DNA of 64,000 nucleotides, taken from the NCBI RefSeq assembly GCF_031624395.1, contig NZ_JAMQON010000001.1:682001-746000 (forward strand), given 5' to 3'. The translations under genes were made by a program, and so were the position numbers. Of this stretch, positions 1 through 8,727 are shown in pieces; within the stretch, counting starts at the first letter, position 1, and each line of letters starts with the position of its first letter. This DNA comes from Halomicroarcula saliterrae. GTDB lineage: Archaea; Halobacteriota; Halobacteria; Halobacteriales; Haloarculaceae. A model generated the notes under the pieces. The model had not been told where the DNA came from and did not search any database. It saw only the letters and a program-made list of their open reading frames with translations.

Positions 1-1
1 A

Positions 2-1006
2 CTCAGCGGTGGCGACGAGGTCGACACCTTCGGCGCCGAGTTCGCGGAGTACTGTGGCGTCGACTACGGTGTTCCGACCACGAACGGGACGACGGCCCTC
101 CACGCGGCGCTGGCCGCGCTGGACGTCGGTAGCGGGGACACGGTTCTGACGACGCCGTTCTCGTTTATCGCGACGGCCAACGCTATCAGACACGTCGGTG
201 CGCGGCCGCTGTTTGCGGACATCGACCCGGAGACGTACAACCTGGACCCCGACAGTGTGGCTGGGGCTATCGACGACGCCGACGGCGGTATCGACGCCGT
301 ACTCGCCGTCCACCTCTATGGCTGTCCCGCCCCGCTGGCCGAGCTACGGGACATCGCGGACCGTCACGACGCGGCCCTCGTCGAGGACTGCGCGCAGGCC
401 CACGGCGCGACCTACCGGGGCGACCCGGTGGGCAGCTTCGGGGACGCCGGCTGTTTCAGCTTCTACCCCACGAAGAACATGACCACGGGCGAAGGCGGCA
501 TGGTCGTCACGGACGACGAAGCCGTCGCGGACCGGCTCGGGAGCTTCATCGACCACGGGCGGAGCCCCGACGGCGGGTACGACCGCGTCGGCCACAACTT
601 CCGCATGACCGATATCTGTGCGGCCATCGGTCGCGTCCAGCTCTCGAAACTCGACGACTACGTCGCCGCCAGGCGCGAGCACGCGAGACAGTTCGACAGC
701 GCGGTCACCGGGACCGCCATCGACACGCCGGTCGAGCCCGACCACTGTGAGCACGCCTACCACCAGTACACGGTCCGGTGTGACGACCGCGCAGCGCTGC
801 AGTCCCATCTGGAGAGCTACGGCGTCGATTCTGCGGTGTACTACCCGACGCCGATACACCGACAGCCGGCCTACGACGACGTGGACGCCGCGCTTCCGGT
901 CGCCGAACGCGCCGCGTCAGAGGTCCTCTCTATACCGGTCCATCCCGACCTCTCGCCGCGGGACGTCCGGGCAATCTCGCTCGCACTCACGGAGTATCCA
1001 GCATGA
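2..1006 (+). CDS. DegT/DnrJ/EryC1/StrS-family PLP aminotransferase (5' end outside window)
   Basis: PLP-dependent sugar aminotransferase, probably acting on a nucleotide-linked 3-keto sugar. The frame is open from base 2, so the N-terminus lies before the window. The fold-type I features of the family are visible: a substrate-loop segment TTNGTTALHAALAAL, the aspartate region VEDCAQAHGA, and the PLP lysine (codon 473-475) in FYPTKNMTTGEGG. It overlaps the next gene by ATGA (1003-1006), so the two are translationally coupled. With the oxidoreductase and dehydrogenase that follow, it matches the WbpE/WbpB/WbpA gene set for diamino-uronic acid nucleotides; that pathway assignment is inference. 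The family call is secure, the substrate is not known. Confidence 0.93.
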   Translation, partial: LSGGDEVDTFGAEFAEYCGVDYGVPTTNGTTALHAALAALDVGSGDTVLTTPFSFIATANAIRHVGARPLFADIDPETYNLDPDSVAGAIDDADGGIDAVLAVHLYGCPAPLAELRDIADRHDAALVEDCAQAHGATYRGDPVGSFGDAGCFSFYPTKNMTTGEGGMVVTDDEAVADRLGSFIDHGRSPDGGYDRVGHNFRMTDICAAIGRVQLSKLDDYVAARREHARQFDSAVTGTAIDTPVEPDHCEHAYHQYTVRCDDRAALQSHLESYGVDSAVYYPTPIHRQPAYDDVDAALPVAERAASEVLSIPVHPDLSPRDVRAISLALTEYPA

Positions 1007-1998
1007 CCGAGCCGCTGTCTGCCGGCGTCGTCGGGGTGGGGAGTATGGGAACACACCACGCGCGGGTGTACAACGAGCTCCAGGGCGTGGAACTGGCGGG
1101 CATCGCCGACGCCGACCAGGAGGCGGCGAGGCAGGTCGCGGCGGAGTACGGGACCGCGGTGTACGAGCTCGAAACGCTGCTCGACCGCGTCGACATGGTC
1201 TCTATCGCCGTCCCGACGCGCTTTCACTACGACGTGGCGTCCCGCGCCATCGACGCCGGCGTCTCCCTCCTCGTCGAGAAGCCCTTCGTCGACGACCCGG
1301 AGAAGGGCCACGAACTCATCGACCGGGCCCGGTCGGCCGGCGTGACTCTCCAGGTGGGTCACATCGAGCGGTTCAACCCCGTCGTCGACGTGCTCAAAGA
1401 CGTGCTCGCCGGCGTCGAGCCGATCGCGGCCTCGGCCCGTCGGCTGGGGCCGCCGGTCTCCCGGGACGTGAACGACGACGTGGTGATGGACCTGATGATT
1501 CACGACATCGACATCGCCTGTGCGCTCTTCGGCGGGGAGGTGGCCGGCGTCACCGCCATCGGCGCCTGCGAGGGCGACTACACGGACGCACAGATAGCGT
1601 TCGACGGCGGGACGCTCTGCTCGCTGACGGCGAGTCGGGTGACACAGGAGCGCATCCGGGACCTCTCGGTCACGGCGAGAGAGTGTCACGTCAACGTCGA
1701 CTTCATGGACCAGTCCGTCCGCATCTACCGGCATTCGGACCCCTCGTATCACACCGAGGACGGCGACGTACGCTACAGTCAGGAGAGCATCATCGAGCGC
1801 CCCGCCGTCGAGAGCGACGAGCCGCTCAAACGCGAGCTGCGTTCGTTCGTCGACTGCGTACGCGACGGGACGACCCCGCGGACCACCGGAGCCGACGGGC
1901 TCCACGCGATGTTGCTCGCCGACGAGATAAGCGAGATAGCCGACTCGCGGACCCTCGCACAGGAGGAGGTGAGCGTCAGTGACCGCAGCACGATCTGA
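1003..1998 (+). CDS. Gfo/Idh/MocA-family oxidoreductase
   Basis: NAD(P)-dependent sugar oxidoreductase of 331 residues. The N-terminal Rossmann motif is VVGVGSMGTHHARVY (residues about 7-21), and the EKP motif typical of the family (LLVEKPFVDDPEKG) lies near residue 90. The C-terminal alpha/beta domain is complete. The start overlaps the preceding aminotransferase by four bases, and the 3' end overlaps the next gene by 20 bases. In the WbpB-like role it would oxidise C3 of a UDP-HexNAc uronic acid before transamination; that is inference from the neighbours. The product probably feeds surface glycan or S-layer glycosylation. Confidence 0.92.
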   Translation: MTEPLSAGVVGVGSMGTHHARVYNELQGVELAGIADADQEAARQVAAEYGTAVYELETLLDRVDMVSIAVPTRFHYDVASRAIDAGVSLLVEKPFVDDPEKGHELIDRARSAGVTLQVGHIERFNPVVDVLKDVLAGVEPIAASARRLGPPVSRDVNDDVVMDLMIHDIDIACALFGGEVAGVTAIGACEGDYTDAQIAFDGGTLCSLTASRVTQERIRDLSVTARECHVNVDFMDQSVRIYRHSDPSYHTEDGDVRYSQESIIERPAVESDEPLKRELRSFVDCVRDGTTPRTTGADGLHAMLLADEISEIADSRTLAQEEVSVSDRSTI

Positions 1999-3346
1999 AC
2001 AGGCCGTCTACGCCGGCGACCGCGACGGCGCCGCGCTGCAGGCGGCCTTCGCGAACGGGGAGATTCCGGTCGCCGTGTACGGTCTCGGGAAGATGGGGCT
2101 CCCGCTGGCAGCGGTGCTCGCGGAGGTGACCGGCAACGTCGTCGGCGTCGACATCGACGAGTCGGTCGTCGCGGCCATCGAACGCGGCGAGAGCCCGGTC
2201 GAGGGGGAGCCGGGGCTCGCGGAACTGGTCGCGGAGACGAGCGCGGACCGCTCGCTGACGGCGACGACGCGGGGCGCCCGGGCGGCCAGCGACGCGCAGG
2301 TCCACGTCCTCATCGTCCCCACGCTGATGGAAGAAGCGGAGCCGGACCTCTCGATGTTGCGGGCCGCCGTCGACGCCGTCGGCGAGGGGCTCTCCCCGGG
2401 GGACCTCGTCATCGTCGAGTCGACGGTGCCGCCGACCACGACCCGTGACGTCGTCGCGCCGCGGCTGGCCGACCGGAGCGGTCTCGACCCCGACGAGTTC
2501 GGCGTGGCCTTCTGTCCGGAGCGGACCGCCAGCGGCCGCGCGCTCGAAGACATCCGCGGAGCGTACCCGAAGGTCGTCGGCGGCGTCGACGCCGAGAGCG
2601 AGCGGGTCGCCGGGCTGTTGTACGACGAGCTGACCAGCAACGAGGTCATCCCCGCCGGCGACGCGACCACTGCGGAGTGCGTGAAGGTCTTCGAGGGTAT
2701 CTACCGCGACGTGAACATCGCACTGGCCAACGAGCTGGCCCGGGTCGCGGACCCGCTCTCGGTCGATGTCACCCGTGCCATCGAGGTGGCCAACACCCAG
2801 CCGTTCTGTGAGATACACTCCCCCGGGCCGGGTGTCGGCGGTCACTGCATTCCGCTGTACCCGCGCTTCCTCACGACGACGGTCGACACCGACCTGCCCC
2901 TCATCGAGACCGGCAGGGCGGTCAACGACGAGATGCCGTCGTTCGTCACCGACGCCGTCGTCGACCTGCTCGACGAGCAGGGGGTGCCAGTCGAGGACGC
3001 CGACGTTCTGGTGCTTGGCGTCGCCTATCGAGCCGGCGTCGACGAGACGCGCAAGTCGCCGTCCAGGCCCGTCGTCTCGCAGCTCGACGCGCTGGGGGCG
3101 CGGGTCTGGGCGGCGGACCCGGCCGTCGATGTCGCCGCCGTTCCGGAGCTGCCGGCCGAACCCGTGGCAGTAGCCAACGTGGAACAAACCGCGTCCACGT
3201 ACGACGCCGTGGTCGTGATGACCGAACACGACGCCTACAGCGACCTCGACTACGAGGCGTTCGGCGATGCTGTCGCCGTCGACGCGCGAGGGTCGCTCGG
3301 GGAACTCCCCCTCCCGACGTACACTGTCGGAGCCGGCCGCTCGTGA
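1979..3346 (+). CDS. UDP-glucose/GDP-mannose dehydrogenase family (nucleotide sugar 6-dehydrogenase)
   Basis: NAD-dependent four-electron oxidation of a nucleotide sugar, such as UDP-GlcNAc or UDP-ManNAc, to its uronic acid. The start is GTG at 1979, about ten bases after a strong GGAGG run (1961-1969) inside the previous gene. The Rossmann motif VYGLGKMGLPLA lies at residues about 33-44. The catalytic cysteine is about residue 290 in PGVGGHCIP. Three domains (NAD-binding, central helical, UDP-binding) fit the 455-residue length. It is the last gene of the glycan operon and resembles WbpA/WecC. The exact substrate cannot be read from sequence. Confidence 0.92.
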   Translation: MTAARSEQAVYAGDRDGAALQAAFANGEIPVAVYGLGKMGLPLAAVLAEVTGNVVGVDIDESVVAAIERGESPVEGEPGLAELVAETSADRSLTATTRGARAASDAQVHVLIVPTLMEEAEPDLSMLRAAVDAVGEGLSPGDLVIVESTVPPTTTRDVVAPRLADRSGLDPDEFGVAFCPERTASGRALEDIRGAYPKVVGGVDAESERVAGLLYDELTSNEVIPAGDATTAECVKVFEGIYRDVNIALANELARVADPLSVDVTRAIEVANTQPFCEIHSPGPGVGGHCIPLYPRFLTTTVDTDLPLIETGRAVNDEMPSFVTDAVVDLLDEQGVPVEDADVLVLGVAYRAGVDETRKSPSRPVVSQLDALGARVWAADPAVDVAAVPELPAEPVAVANVEQTASTYDAVVVMTEHDAYSDLDYEAFGDAVAVDARGSLGELPLPTYTVGAGRS

Positions 3347-3564
3347 GCGTTATTATTCCCGAGCGTACCCCGTTCTAGTTAGCCGCTACGTATAAGATAG
3401 CTGTCAAGACAAAGTATTAAGTGTGGGACGAGTGACTGTTTTGGCAGACGCTTGGGGTTCGGACAACCCACTGGTCTTGCAGGATAGGGGGGGTGCAAGT
3501 AGCCAAACCCGCTTGCGAGCACACGACTCGACGTCCGGATTCCGGGCCACGGAGGACCATACCC

Positions 3565-4188
3565 ATGAGTACCCAGGACCAATCCGCACGTACCAACGCC
3601 GAACAACCGACCCGAACCGACAGTCAAGACGATGTGAACGATACGACAGTTCAACAGGAGGACGTATCCGATTCGGAGTCCGAGGAACTCTCGCTCGATC
3701 TGGTGTTCGAGATTCTCAAGAACAGCCGCCGCCGCGAGGTCATCCACTATCTCAGGGAGCAAGAGCCCGGTGAACGCGTCTCGCTCGGCGAGCTCGCCGA
3801 ACACGTCGCGGCTATCGAGAACGACACGACGACGGACGCCCTGACGTCGAGCCAGCGCAAACGGGTGTACGTCGGCCTCTACCAGTGTCATCTCCCGAAG
3901 ATGGACGATATGGGCGTCGTCGACTTCAACCAGGACCGGGGTCACGTAGCACTCGCCGAACAGTCGGAGTGCCTGACCGAGTATCTCGACCGCCCGACCG
4001 AGGATGCGGGCGTCGACTGGTACCGGTACTACGGCGCTATCTCCCTCGTGGGTCTCGCGATCGTCGGGCTCTCGCTCGGCGTCGGACTCGCATCGAGTGC
4101 GGTCTTCGGACTCCTGGGCCTCGTCGTCGGGACGTTCGCGTTCTGCTCGGCGTGCCACTGGGTCACGGAGTCACGGGACGACGACTAG
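3565..4188 (+). CDS. DUF7344-type winged-helix protein with C-terminal membrane segments
   Basis: The ATG at 3565 follows GGAGG (3551-3555), giving 207 residues. The N-terminal 40 residues are Ser/Thr/Asp-rich and disordered-looking. Residues about 45-130 resemble the haloarchaeal DUF7344 winged helix (NSRRREVIHYL, then a Tyr/Val-rich wing, then MDDMGVVDF). Two hydrophobic segments follow near the C-terminus (GAISLVGLAIVGLSLGVGL and AVFGLLGLVVGTFAFC). The family is common near haloarchaeal polysaccharide genes and is thought to be a membrane-linked regulator; its function here is unknown. It is probably transcribed alone. Confidence 0.78.
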   Translation: MSTQDQSARTNAEQPTRTDSQDDVNDTTVQQEDVSDSESEELSLDLVFEILKNSRRREVIHYLREQEPGERVSLGELAEHVAAIENDTTTDALTSSQRKRVYVGLYQCHLPKMDDMGVVDFNQDRGHVALAEQSECLTEYLDRPTEDAGVDWYRYYGAISLVGLAIVGLSLGVGLASSAVFGLLGLVVGTFAFCSACHWVTESRDDD

Positions 4189-5117
4189 ACCAGTCCGGCT
4201 TCGCCGCGTACCGTGAAACAGTCGTCGCTGTTCGGTCGTGACACGTCGGAGAAACGACGTCGAAGGGGGTGGGTCCGGAGCGGTGGCCGGTCGTCGGCTC
4301 GCACGCGAGTGGGGTGGGGTACACGGAACAACCGGCCAGATGCGCCCCGTTTTATCGGACACGAGTCGATGGTGAACCGTTCCCGGTTTCGGGTCGCCGA
4401 CTGACTGCGCCGTCGTCGGCGCACGCCGGCAAGTACACCGACACACGACACCAGTATTGTAACGCTGTTCCTACGTGGGTGGTCCGTGGCCGGACAGTGA
4501 GTCCGTCTCCGGCACGACTGCAAGTAACACTTAAGTGATGTTTATCTCGGTCGGCCCCGTCCGGACGGTCGCCGGCGAGGCAACTCGGTCGAACTGGTCG
4601 CCGGGCGATGTTTCCGGACCGTGTCGACCTCAGTGGGGCCGGATAGTTGCCCACACGCACCCGGACGTGTCGAGGTCGGACGGTGTCCCGGCGACGGTGG
4701 ATAGCTACCCCTCGACGCCGACCGCATCGCGCGTCGCTCGCACCGGCCGCGCCTCGATGACAGCACCGACGCAGTCCAGCGCGTCGCGTGTGTTCCTGCC
4801 TGTCCCTATTGTGGCCGTGTTATCGTCCGACGGGACCAGACTCCGGGGCCCGAGAACAAATTGGCTGTCGCGACAGCGGCCGAGGGACAGGACCAGTGGA
4901 GGCCTCGCCGGGGTCGCGACGTGGGGGAGTACGACAGGAACCTGCATGATTATTACGCACTTATGTGGCCCCGTCGCCCGACCGCCGTCGGTAACCGGGT
5001 GTTTCGGCGACAGAGCGGACCCGGCCCACTGACAACAGGGCTCACTGCGGGCCGCTACCGTCTCCGGTCGGGGAACGGCCCCACAGTTATACCACCGTCG
5101 CTGTTCTAGCCCGTCGT
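4189..5117. other. 0.9-kb stretch without a convincing gene
   Basis: Overlapping open frames exist on both strands, but their translations are Arg/Pro/Ser-rich, the composition given by out-of-phase high-GC DNA. None has a recognisable domain. No tRNA or other structured RNA was recognised. A promoter for the downstream coaD gene probably lies close to 5090-5117. Confidence 0.5.
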
Positions 5118-5633
5118 ATGTCATCACGTATCGCTATTCTGGGCGGCACTTTCACACCGGTTCACAACGGCCACCGGGCGCTCCTCCACAGCGCGTTCCA
5201 GACCGCGAGCCACGACGGCGAGGGGGACGGACACGTCATCGTCGGGCTCACCTCCGACGCGCTGGCGACCGAGACCCGCAGCGACCCGTCACACGCCGAC
5301 CTCCTCGGCTCCTTCGCCGAGCGTCGTGACACCCTCACGACGACGCTCGAACGCGTCAGCAGCGCCTATACGGCCACCTGGGAAATCGTGAAGATATCGG
5401 ACAAGTTCGGTCCCGCCGCTACGCGAGGTGACGCGGACGCACTCGTCGTCGCTCCGGAGGGCAAGGCCCAGCAGCGCGCTCACGAACTCAACGACGAGCG
5501 ATTGGACCGGGGATATCAGCCGCTCGAAATCCACACGTCGCCGTTCGTCGTCGCCGAAGACGGCCTCCGCATCAGCAGTACCCGTATCCGGAACGGGGAG
5601 ATCGACGCGCAGGGACGGCTCGAAGACGACTGA
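5118..5633 (+). CDS. coaD: Phosphopantetheine adenylyltransferase, archaeal type
   Basis: Catalyses ATP plus 4'-phosphopantetheine to dephospho-CoA, the penultimate step of CoA synthesis in the cytosol. The 171-residue protein starts with the nucleotidyltransferase motif GGTFTPVHNGHRALL (residues about 9-23), containing the HxGH signature as HNGH. It ends with the second family motif SSTRIR (near residue 155). The length suits the archaeal COG1019 group, which differs from bacterial CoaD. It sits alone on the plus strand, close to its ATG and probably leaderless. The call is firm. Confidence 0.93.
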   Translation: MSSRIAILGGTFTPVHNGHRALLHSAFQTASHDGEGDGHVIVGLTSDALATETRSDPSHADLLGSFAERRDTLTTTLERVSSAYTATWEIVKISDKFGPAATRGDADALVVAPEGKAQQRAHELNDERLDRGYQPLEIHTSPFVVAEDGLRISSTRIRNGEIDAQGRLEDD

Positions 5634-5642
5634 CGGGCGACG

Positions 5643-5891
5643 CTACTCCGGTTGACCCTCGCCGCTCGGTTCGGCCAGCGTCTCCGAGAGCCCGTCGTCT
5701 CGGACCATCGTCGAGACGTACTCAGCGGTGGAACTCTCTTCGCCGGCGATATCTCTGCCCGGCTCGGTGTTTTGCTCCTGGGTCTCTACGCACACCTCTG
5801 TCCCAGTCACTTCGAGAAAGATATCCTGCAGGTGCTCCTGTGACGACTTCTCCGGGTCACCATCGGACGGGGTCGGAACGTCGCTACTCAT
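5643..5891 (-). CDS. Small acidic hypothetical protein
   Basis: An 82-residue acidic protein convergent with coaD (nine bases between the stops). The start is taken at the internal ATG 5891 because upstream residues look like shadow sequence. It contains about 20 Asp/Glu and two cysteines. A short folded segment around LQDIFLEVTGTEVCVE is followed by a low-complexity tail. Composition and codon use are haloarchaeal. No family recognised. Confidence 0.55.
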   Translation of the reverse strand: MSSDVPTPSDGDPEKSSQEHLQDIFLEVTGTEVCVETQEQNTEPGRDIAGEESSTAEYVSTMVRDDGLSETLAEPSGEGQPE

Positions 5892-6344
5892 CGGTCTCTG
5901 CGCCCTCCATACAGCGGACCCCGCAGAGCCCGCCGGGCCTGTGGACATTCGATTCGCATGACATGACGCCCTCAGCCGGCGCGAATATAAACATACACCA
6001 ACCAACTCGGTTAATAACGGGCTATACGAGAAGCAGCCGAATTCGACGGTGCCTACGCCCGACGGAGGGCGGGCCAGCCGCGCACGACCCACGCTCCAGA
6101 GTGTGGTCGCCGTTTCCGGGTATGCGAGCTATACTCCGGGGTCCGCGAGGGAGCCGTCACCGCCCGGCCACAGTTGGTATAACAGATGTATAGCTGTTAT
6201 ATCGGCGAGTCTCGGGAACCGGCGAGGAGTCGACCTCGCGACTGAGCGCGGCGAGACGGCGAAGCCTGACGGCGCATTCGATATAGCAGTATGTGATTTA
6301 TGAGACTCATCTCCGACGCGTCAAACGAACCACGAGTTCGTAAT
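5892..6344. other. Intergenic region between host genes and integrase
   Basis: No gene seen. It is A+T-richer in its second half than its surroundings and holds a perfect dyad (6178-6201) and the shorter palindrome ATGAGACTCAT (6300-6310). The host side of a provirus attachment site could lie here. I found no matching direct repeat on the right flank by eye. Confidence 0.5.
6178..6201. repeat. Inverted repeat TATAACAG-8nt-CTGTTATA
   Basis: Two perfect 8-bp arms, TATAACAG (6178-6185) and CTGTTATA (6194-6201), flank an 8-base spacer. This A+T-rich dyad lies about 145 bases beyond the integrase stop. It could be a binding site, part of the attachment region or a transcript end; the sequence alone does not decide. 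Confidence 0.6.
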
Positions 6345-7382
6345 TTATAATATCGAGTAGATGTTCGCCTCGTATATCTCCCGCACACGGGTCCCCCACT
6401 CGTGGGTGTAGGTGTCGATGACGTCCTGTGCCACGTCCCCACGGAGATACTTGACTGCGCCCCGGTCGCCCGTTCTATCGCGTAGATGTGTCGTAAAGAA
6501 GTGTCTGAAGTAGTGGGGCGTGACGTTCTCCTCGGTCCCGCCGCCGTCGCGGTACCACCCGTGGTCCCGGGCGTGCGTTTCGACCAGGTGATGGACTATA
6601 TCCGGTGTCAGCCGCGTTCCCCAGTCCCCGCTCGTCGAGACGAACAGCGGTTCGGCGTCCGACCGCACGTCCGGTCGAATCGCCAGCCAGCGACGCAGTG
6701 TCCGGGCGAGTTCGCCGTCGACCGGCACCGTCGTGTCGCGTTTTCGCTTGTTCGATGCCGACCGCTCTTCCCCGTTTACCACTGTGCCACGCGCCGGTTC
6801 GGTGGCGACGTAGAGGGAGTCCGGCCGGCCGTCGAGCCCGGCGCGAACGGGCACGTCGGGCCGTGGCCCGGCCTCGGCCAGGTGGAGGTCCCGAAGGTCG
6901 AGATTGCACAGCTCGCCCGCTCGCATACCCGTCTTCAGCAGTGTCACCACCACGGCACGTTCGAGGGGGTGGTCGATCGTCGCGACGAACGACCGCATCG
7001 CCTCGACACCGATTTCGCGGCGCGTCGGGTCGGTGTTTATCGATTCGTCCATCTCCTCCATCACCAGCGTCATCGGGTTCGATTCGAAGGTCCCGACCTG
7101 GGTCATGTAGGCGAAAAAGCGGTGGAGATAGGAGGCGTACGTCGCGACCGTGCTCTCGCTGTGTGTGCCACGCAGGCTGTGGACGTAGGCCATGCAGTCC
7201 CTGTGTGAGGCCGTTCCGACGGGCGTCGGGTGACCACCTCCGGCGAGATACCGCTCGAACTCCCGCAACACTCGCTCGTAGAACGCCCGCGTTCGGTCGC
7301 TCTTCCCGTGGTAGGTTACGTCGTCGAGGAAGTAGCCGATGGGGTCCTCGCCCGGGTCCGGAGTCGCGGTGTCCGAACTCAT
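6345..7382 (-). CDS. int: Tyrosine recombinase/integrase
   Basis: Site-specific recombinase for integration and excision. The 345-residue protein has an N-terminal SAM-like core-binding domain (about 10-115) and a C-terminal catalytic domain. Catalytic residues visible are Arg154 (TGMRAGEL), His290 and Arg293 (PHYFRHFF) and the nucleophile Tyr325 (IDTYTHEW). The start at 7382 overlaps the upstream DUF5805 gene by ATGA, so the two are coupled. It resembles haloarchaeal XerC/D- and SNJ2-type integrases. It is the leftmost provirus gene and its 3' end faces the host flank. Confidence 0.93.
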   Translation of the reverse strand: MSSDTATPDPGEDPIGYFLDDVTYHGKSDRTRAFYERVLREFERYLAGGGHPTPVGTASHRDCMAYVHSLRGTHSESTVATYASYLHRFFAYMTQVGTFESNPMTLVMEEMDESINTDPTRREIGVEAMRSFVATIDHPLERAVVVTLLKTGMRAGELCNLDLRDLHLAEAGPRPDVPVRAGLDGRPDSLYVATEPARGTVVNGEERSASNKRKRDTTVPVDGELARTLRRWLAIRPDVRSDAEPLFVSTSGDWGTRLTPDIVHHLVETHARDHGWYRDGGGTEENVTPHYFRHFFTTHLRDRTGDRGAVKYLRGDVAQDVIDTYTHEWGTRVREIYEANIYSIL

Positions 7383-7792
7383 TCGTCCAGCACGTACCCC
7401 CCGTGCCGGCCGCTGTAACGAACCCGGCCGTCCGACTGGAGCTCCTGGAGGACTTCGTCCAGTCGCTGTTCGATATCGTCGGTCAGGGCCGCGAGTAACG
7501 CCTCCCAATCGTAGTGGTCGCCGCCATCGAGCACTTCGACGACCCGGTCTTCCAGCCCGTTACCCCCGGGGTCCGCGTCCGGAGAACGGGGTCGCGGAGA
7601 CTCGGCGCTCGCCGAATCGTCGGCCGGTTCCGCCTCTGGCGGTTCGAACCCGCTCCGGCCGGCTTGGACCATCGTTCGGACGAACTCGCTCTGGCTCATG
7701 TCGAGTTCGTCGGCGTGTGACTGCCAGCGTTCCTTCTGGTACATCGGGACGTACGTCCGGACGGAGGTCCGTTCGTCGCCATCGGCTGCCAT
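7379..7792 (-). CDS. DUF5805-type small protein upstream of integrase
   Basis: This protein has the SVRTYVP and DMSQSEFVRTMVQAGR segments of the haloarchaeal DUF5805 family, then a Pro/Asp-rich linker, then a winged-helix-like C-terminus (about residues 80-137, ending GRVRYSGRHGGYVLDE). The N-terminal part looks like a ribbon-helix-helix DNA-binding unit. Partnering with a tyrosine integrase is typical; small co-operonic proteins assist recombination in the SNJ2 system, so an excision or directionality role is inferred. An upstream ATG at 7816 is also possible and would suit a leaderless transcript from the TATA-like box near 7845. Confidence 0.8.
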   Translation of the reverse strand: MAADGDERTSVRTYVPMYQKERWQSHADELDMSQSEFVRTMVQAGRSGFEPPEAEPADDSASAESPRPRSPDADPGGNGLEDRVVEVLDGGDHYDWEALLAALTDDIEQRLDEVLQELQSDGRVRYSGRHGGYVLDE

Positions 7793-7840
7793 ATCTGGGG
7801 CTATTCCCGGGACCACTTCAATCTAGTGCTATCTACCCGG

Positions 7841-7860
7841 ATAAAGACACTAATTTGTGC
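7841..7860. promoter_or_regulatory. 20-bp element shared with the right provirus end (promoter or att core)
   Basis: The sequence ATAAAGACACTAATTTGTGC matches 48269-48288 at 19 of 20 positions. On the minus strand it contains a TATA-like GTGTCTTTAT about 25-30 bases before the ATG at 7816. It could be a promoter motif shared with the right operon, or an attachment core. CTTGCAG repeats lie on the inner side of both copies. Confidence 0.6.
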
Positions 7861-7907
7861 CTATGGACTCTCGGGGTACCGGGCCCCGTCTGGCGATTGA
7901 GCGATAT

Positions 7908-7959
7908 CCTTGCAGGAAATAGACCGAAAATCGGCCCGATTATCCTTGCAGCCTTGCAG
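7908..7959. repeat. CCTTGCAG direct repeats, left end
   Basis: Three direct copies: CCTTGCAGG at 7908-7916, CCTTGCAG at 7944-7951 and, immediately adjacent, 7952-7959. The same word recurs in the same orientation at the right provirus end (48151-48198) and once at 8958-8966. The core CTTGCA is also the half-site of the palindromes at 8728-8773. Confidence 0.7.
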
Positions 7960-8023
7960 CGCGTAGTGGCCCTATATTTATTAGGGCTCGTGTCTGAGTT
8001 GAACATGCGATTTTGGTAGCTGA

Positions 8024-8056
8024 CCGACGGGACGGGTACCAATCGCATCCCGTCGG
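8024..8056 (-). terminator. Possible hairpin terminator or control dyad
   Basis: Perfect 9-bp arms CCGACGGGA and TCCCGTCGG flank a 15-base loop. It lies about 100 bases downstream of the leftward gene ending at 8158. No long U-run follows, so a terminator role is tentative. Confidence 0.35.
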
Positions 8057-8157
8057 TATTCGACGAACTCTGCCTACCAACGGGTTTGTGACCTGTTGGT
8101 ATAAACTTACTCGTCACCCCAACACCCCGGACAGTAGCCGTGCGTGCAGCCTGGGTG

Positions 8158-8715
8158 TCAGTTGTCCGTCGTCCGCGTGACCGTCGACGGGTTCCGGCCA
8201 GTGAGGCTCGCCCAGTTGCTCTTGCCCCAGCCGTGGGTCTCCGTCGCGAGCGTATCGACGGCACGCGCAACGCTGCCGTACTCATCCGTACGCCGCGCGA
8301 TTTCGCGGAGTAGGTGCGCTTCGCCGCCGGAGAACTCGTCGGGCTTGTGGATGACGACCGGGTCGACCGTGCTCCAGGAGTGGCCGCAGTGTTCGCGGGC
8401 CATCGTGTGGTGCAGCGAGCTGACCAGCGTGTCGATGATGCCGTGCTCGTCCTCGATGTCCATGACGTCCAGCTGCTCGTTCCAGAACTGGCCGGTGTTG
8501 TCAGCCAGAACGAGGACGTCGTCGTCCTCGTAGACGACGTCGTGAGCGCCCTCGTCCATCGCGTCCTCGTAGAGGTCGAGGTTGTCGATGATGTCGGCGT
8601 TGATCTCTGCGAGCGTGGCCTGGACTTCGTCGACGGTGTAGGCGTCTTCGTGGTCGGGGTCGTCGTGTTTGTTGATGGCGGTGCGAACGTCAGCGGTGGA
8701 TGCAAACTCGAACAT
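8158..8715 (-). CDS. Hypothetical provirus protein
   Basis: A 185-residue acidic protein with no recognised domain. The ATG at 8715 is preferred over the in-frame ATG at 8742, because the latter lies inside a palindrome and adds a Cys-rich ten-residue tail unlike the rest. Twin palindromes lie just upstream (8728-8773), so the gene is probably repressed or activated there. The middle part is Asp/Glu-rich. The C-terminal third (around HLLREIARRTDEYGSVARAV) is helical and could bind DNA, but this is not shown. Confidence 0.7.
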   Translation of the reverse strand: MFEFASTADVRTAINKHDDPDHEDAYTVDEVQATLAEINADIIDNLDLYEDAMDEGAHDVVYEDDDVLVLADNTGQFWNEQLDVMDIEDEHGIIDTLVSSLHHTMAREHCGHSWSTVDPVVIHKPDEFSGGEAHLLREIARRTDEYGSVARAVDTLATETHGWGKSNWASLTGRNPSTVTRTTDN

Positions 8716-8727
8716 GGTCTTTCTACA

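Larger units (their letters stand above)
7861..8157. other. Structured non-coding region rich in dyads
   Basis: No gene fits here. Perfect inverted repeats are CGGGG/CCCCG (7872-7888), CCGA/TCGG (7924-7934), GCCCTA/TAGGGC (7969-7987), CCGACGGGA/TCCCGTCGG (8024-8056) and TACCAAC/GTTGGTA (8075-8101), along with three CCTTGCAG copies. Such density suggests an attachment, replication or control region. The 9-bp-arm hairpin could also end the transcript from the gene at 8158-8715. Confidence 0.65.

Noticed and set aside
3475-3488. TCTTGCAGGATAGG, similar to the provirus repeat word
   Set aside because: A single copy in the host promoter of the DUF7344-type gene, with no phasing and no partner site; chance is likely.
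6300-6310. ATGAGACTCAT palindrome as attachment core
   Set aside because: Short, and no copy was found at the right end by eye.
7641-7651. GGTTCGAACCC resembling a tRNA T-arm
   Set aside because: It lies within the DUF5805 gene, and no acceptor, D-arm or anticodon arm can be built around it.
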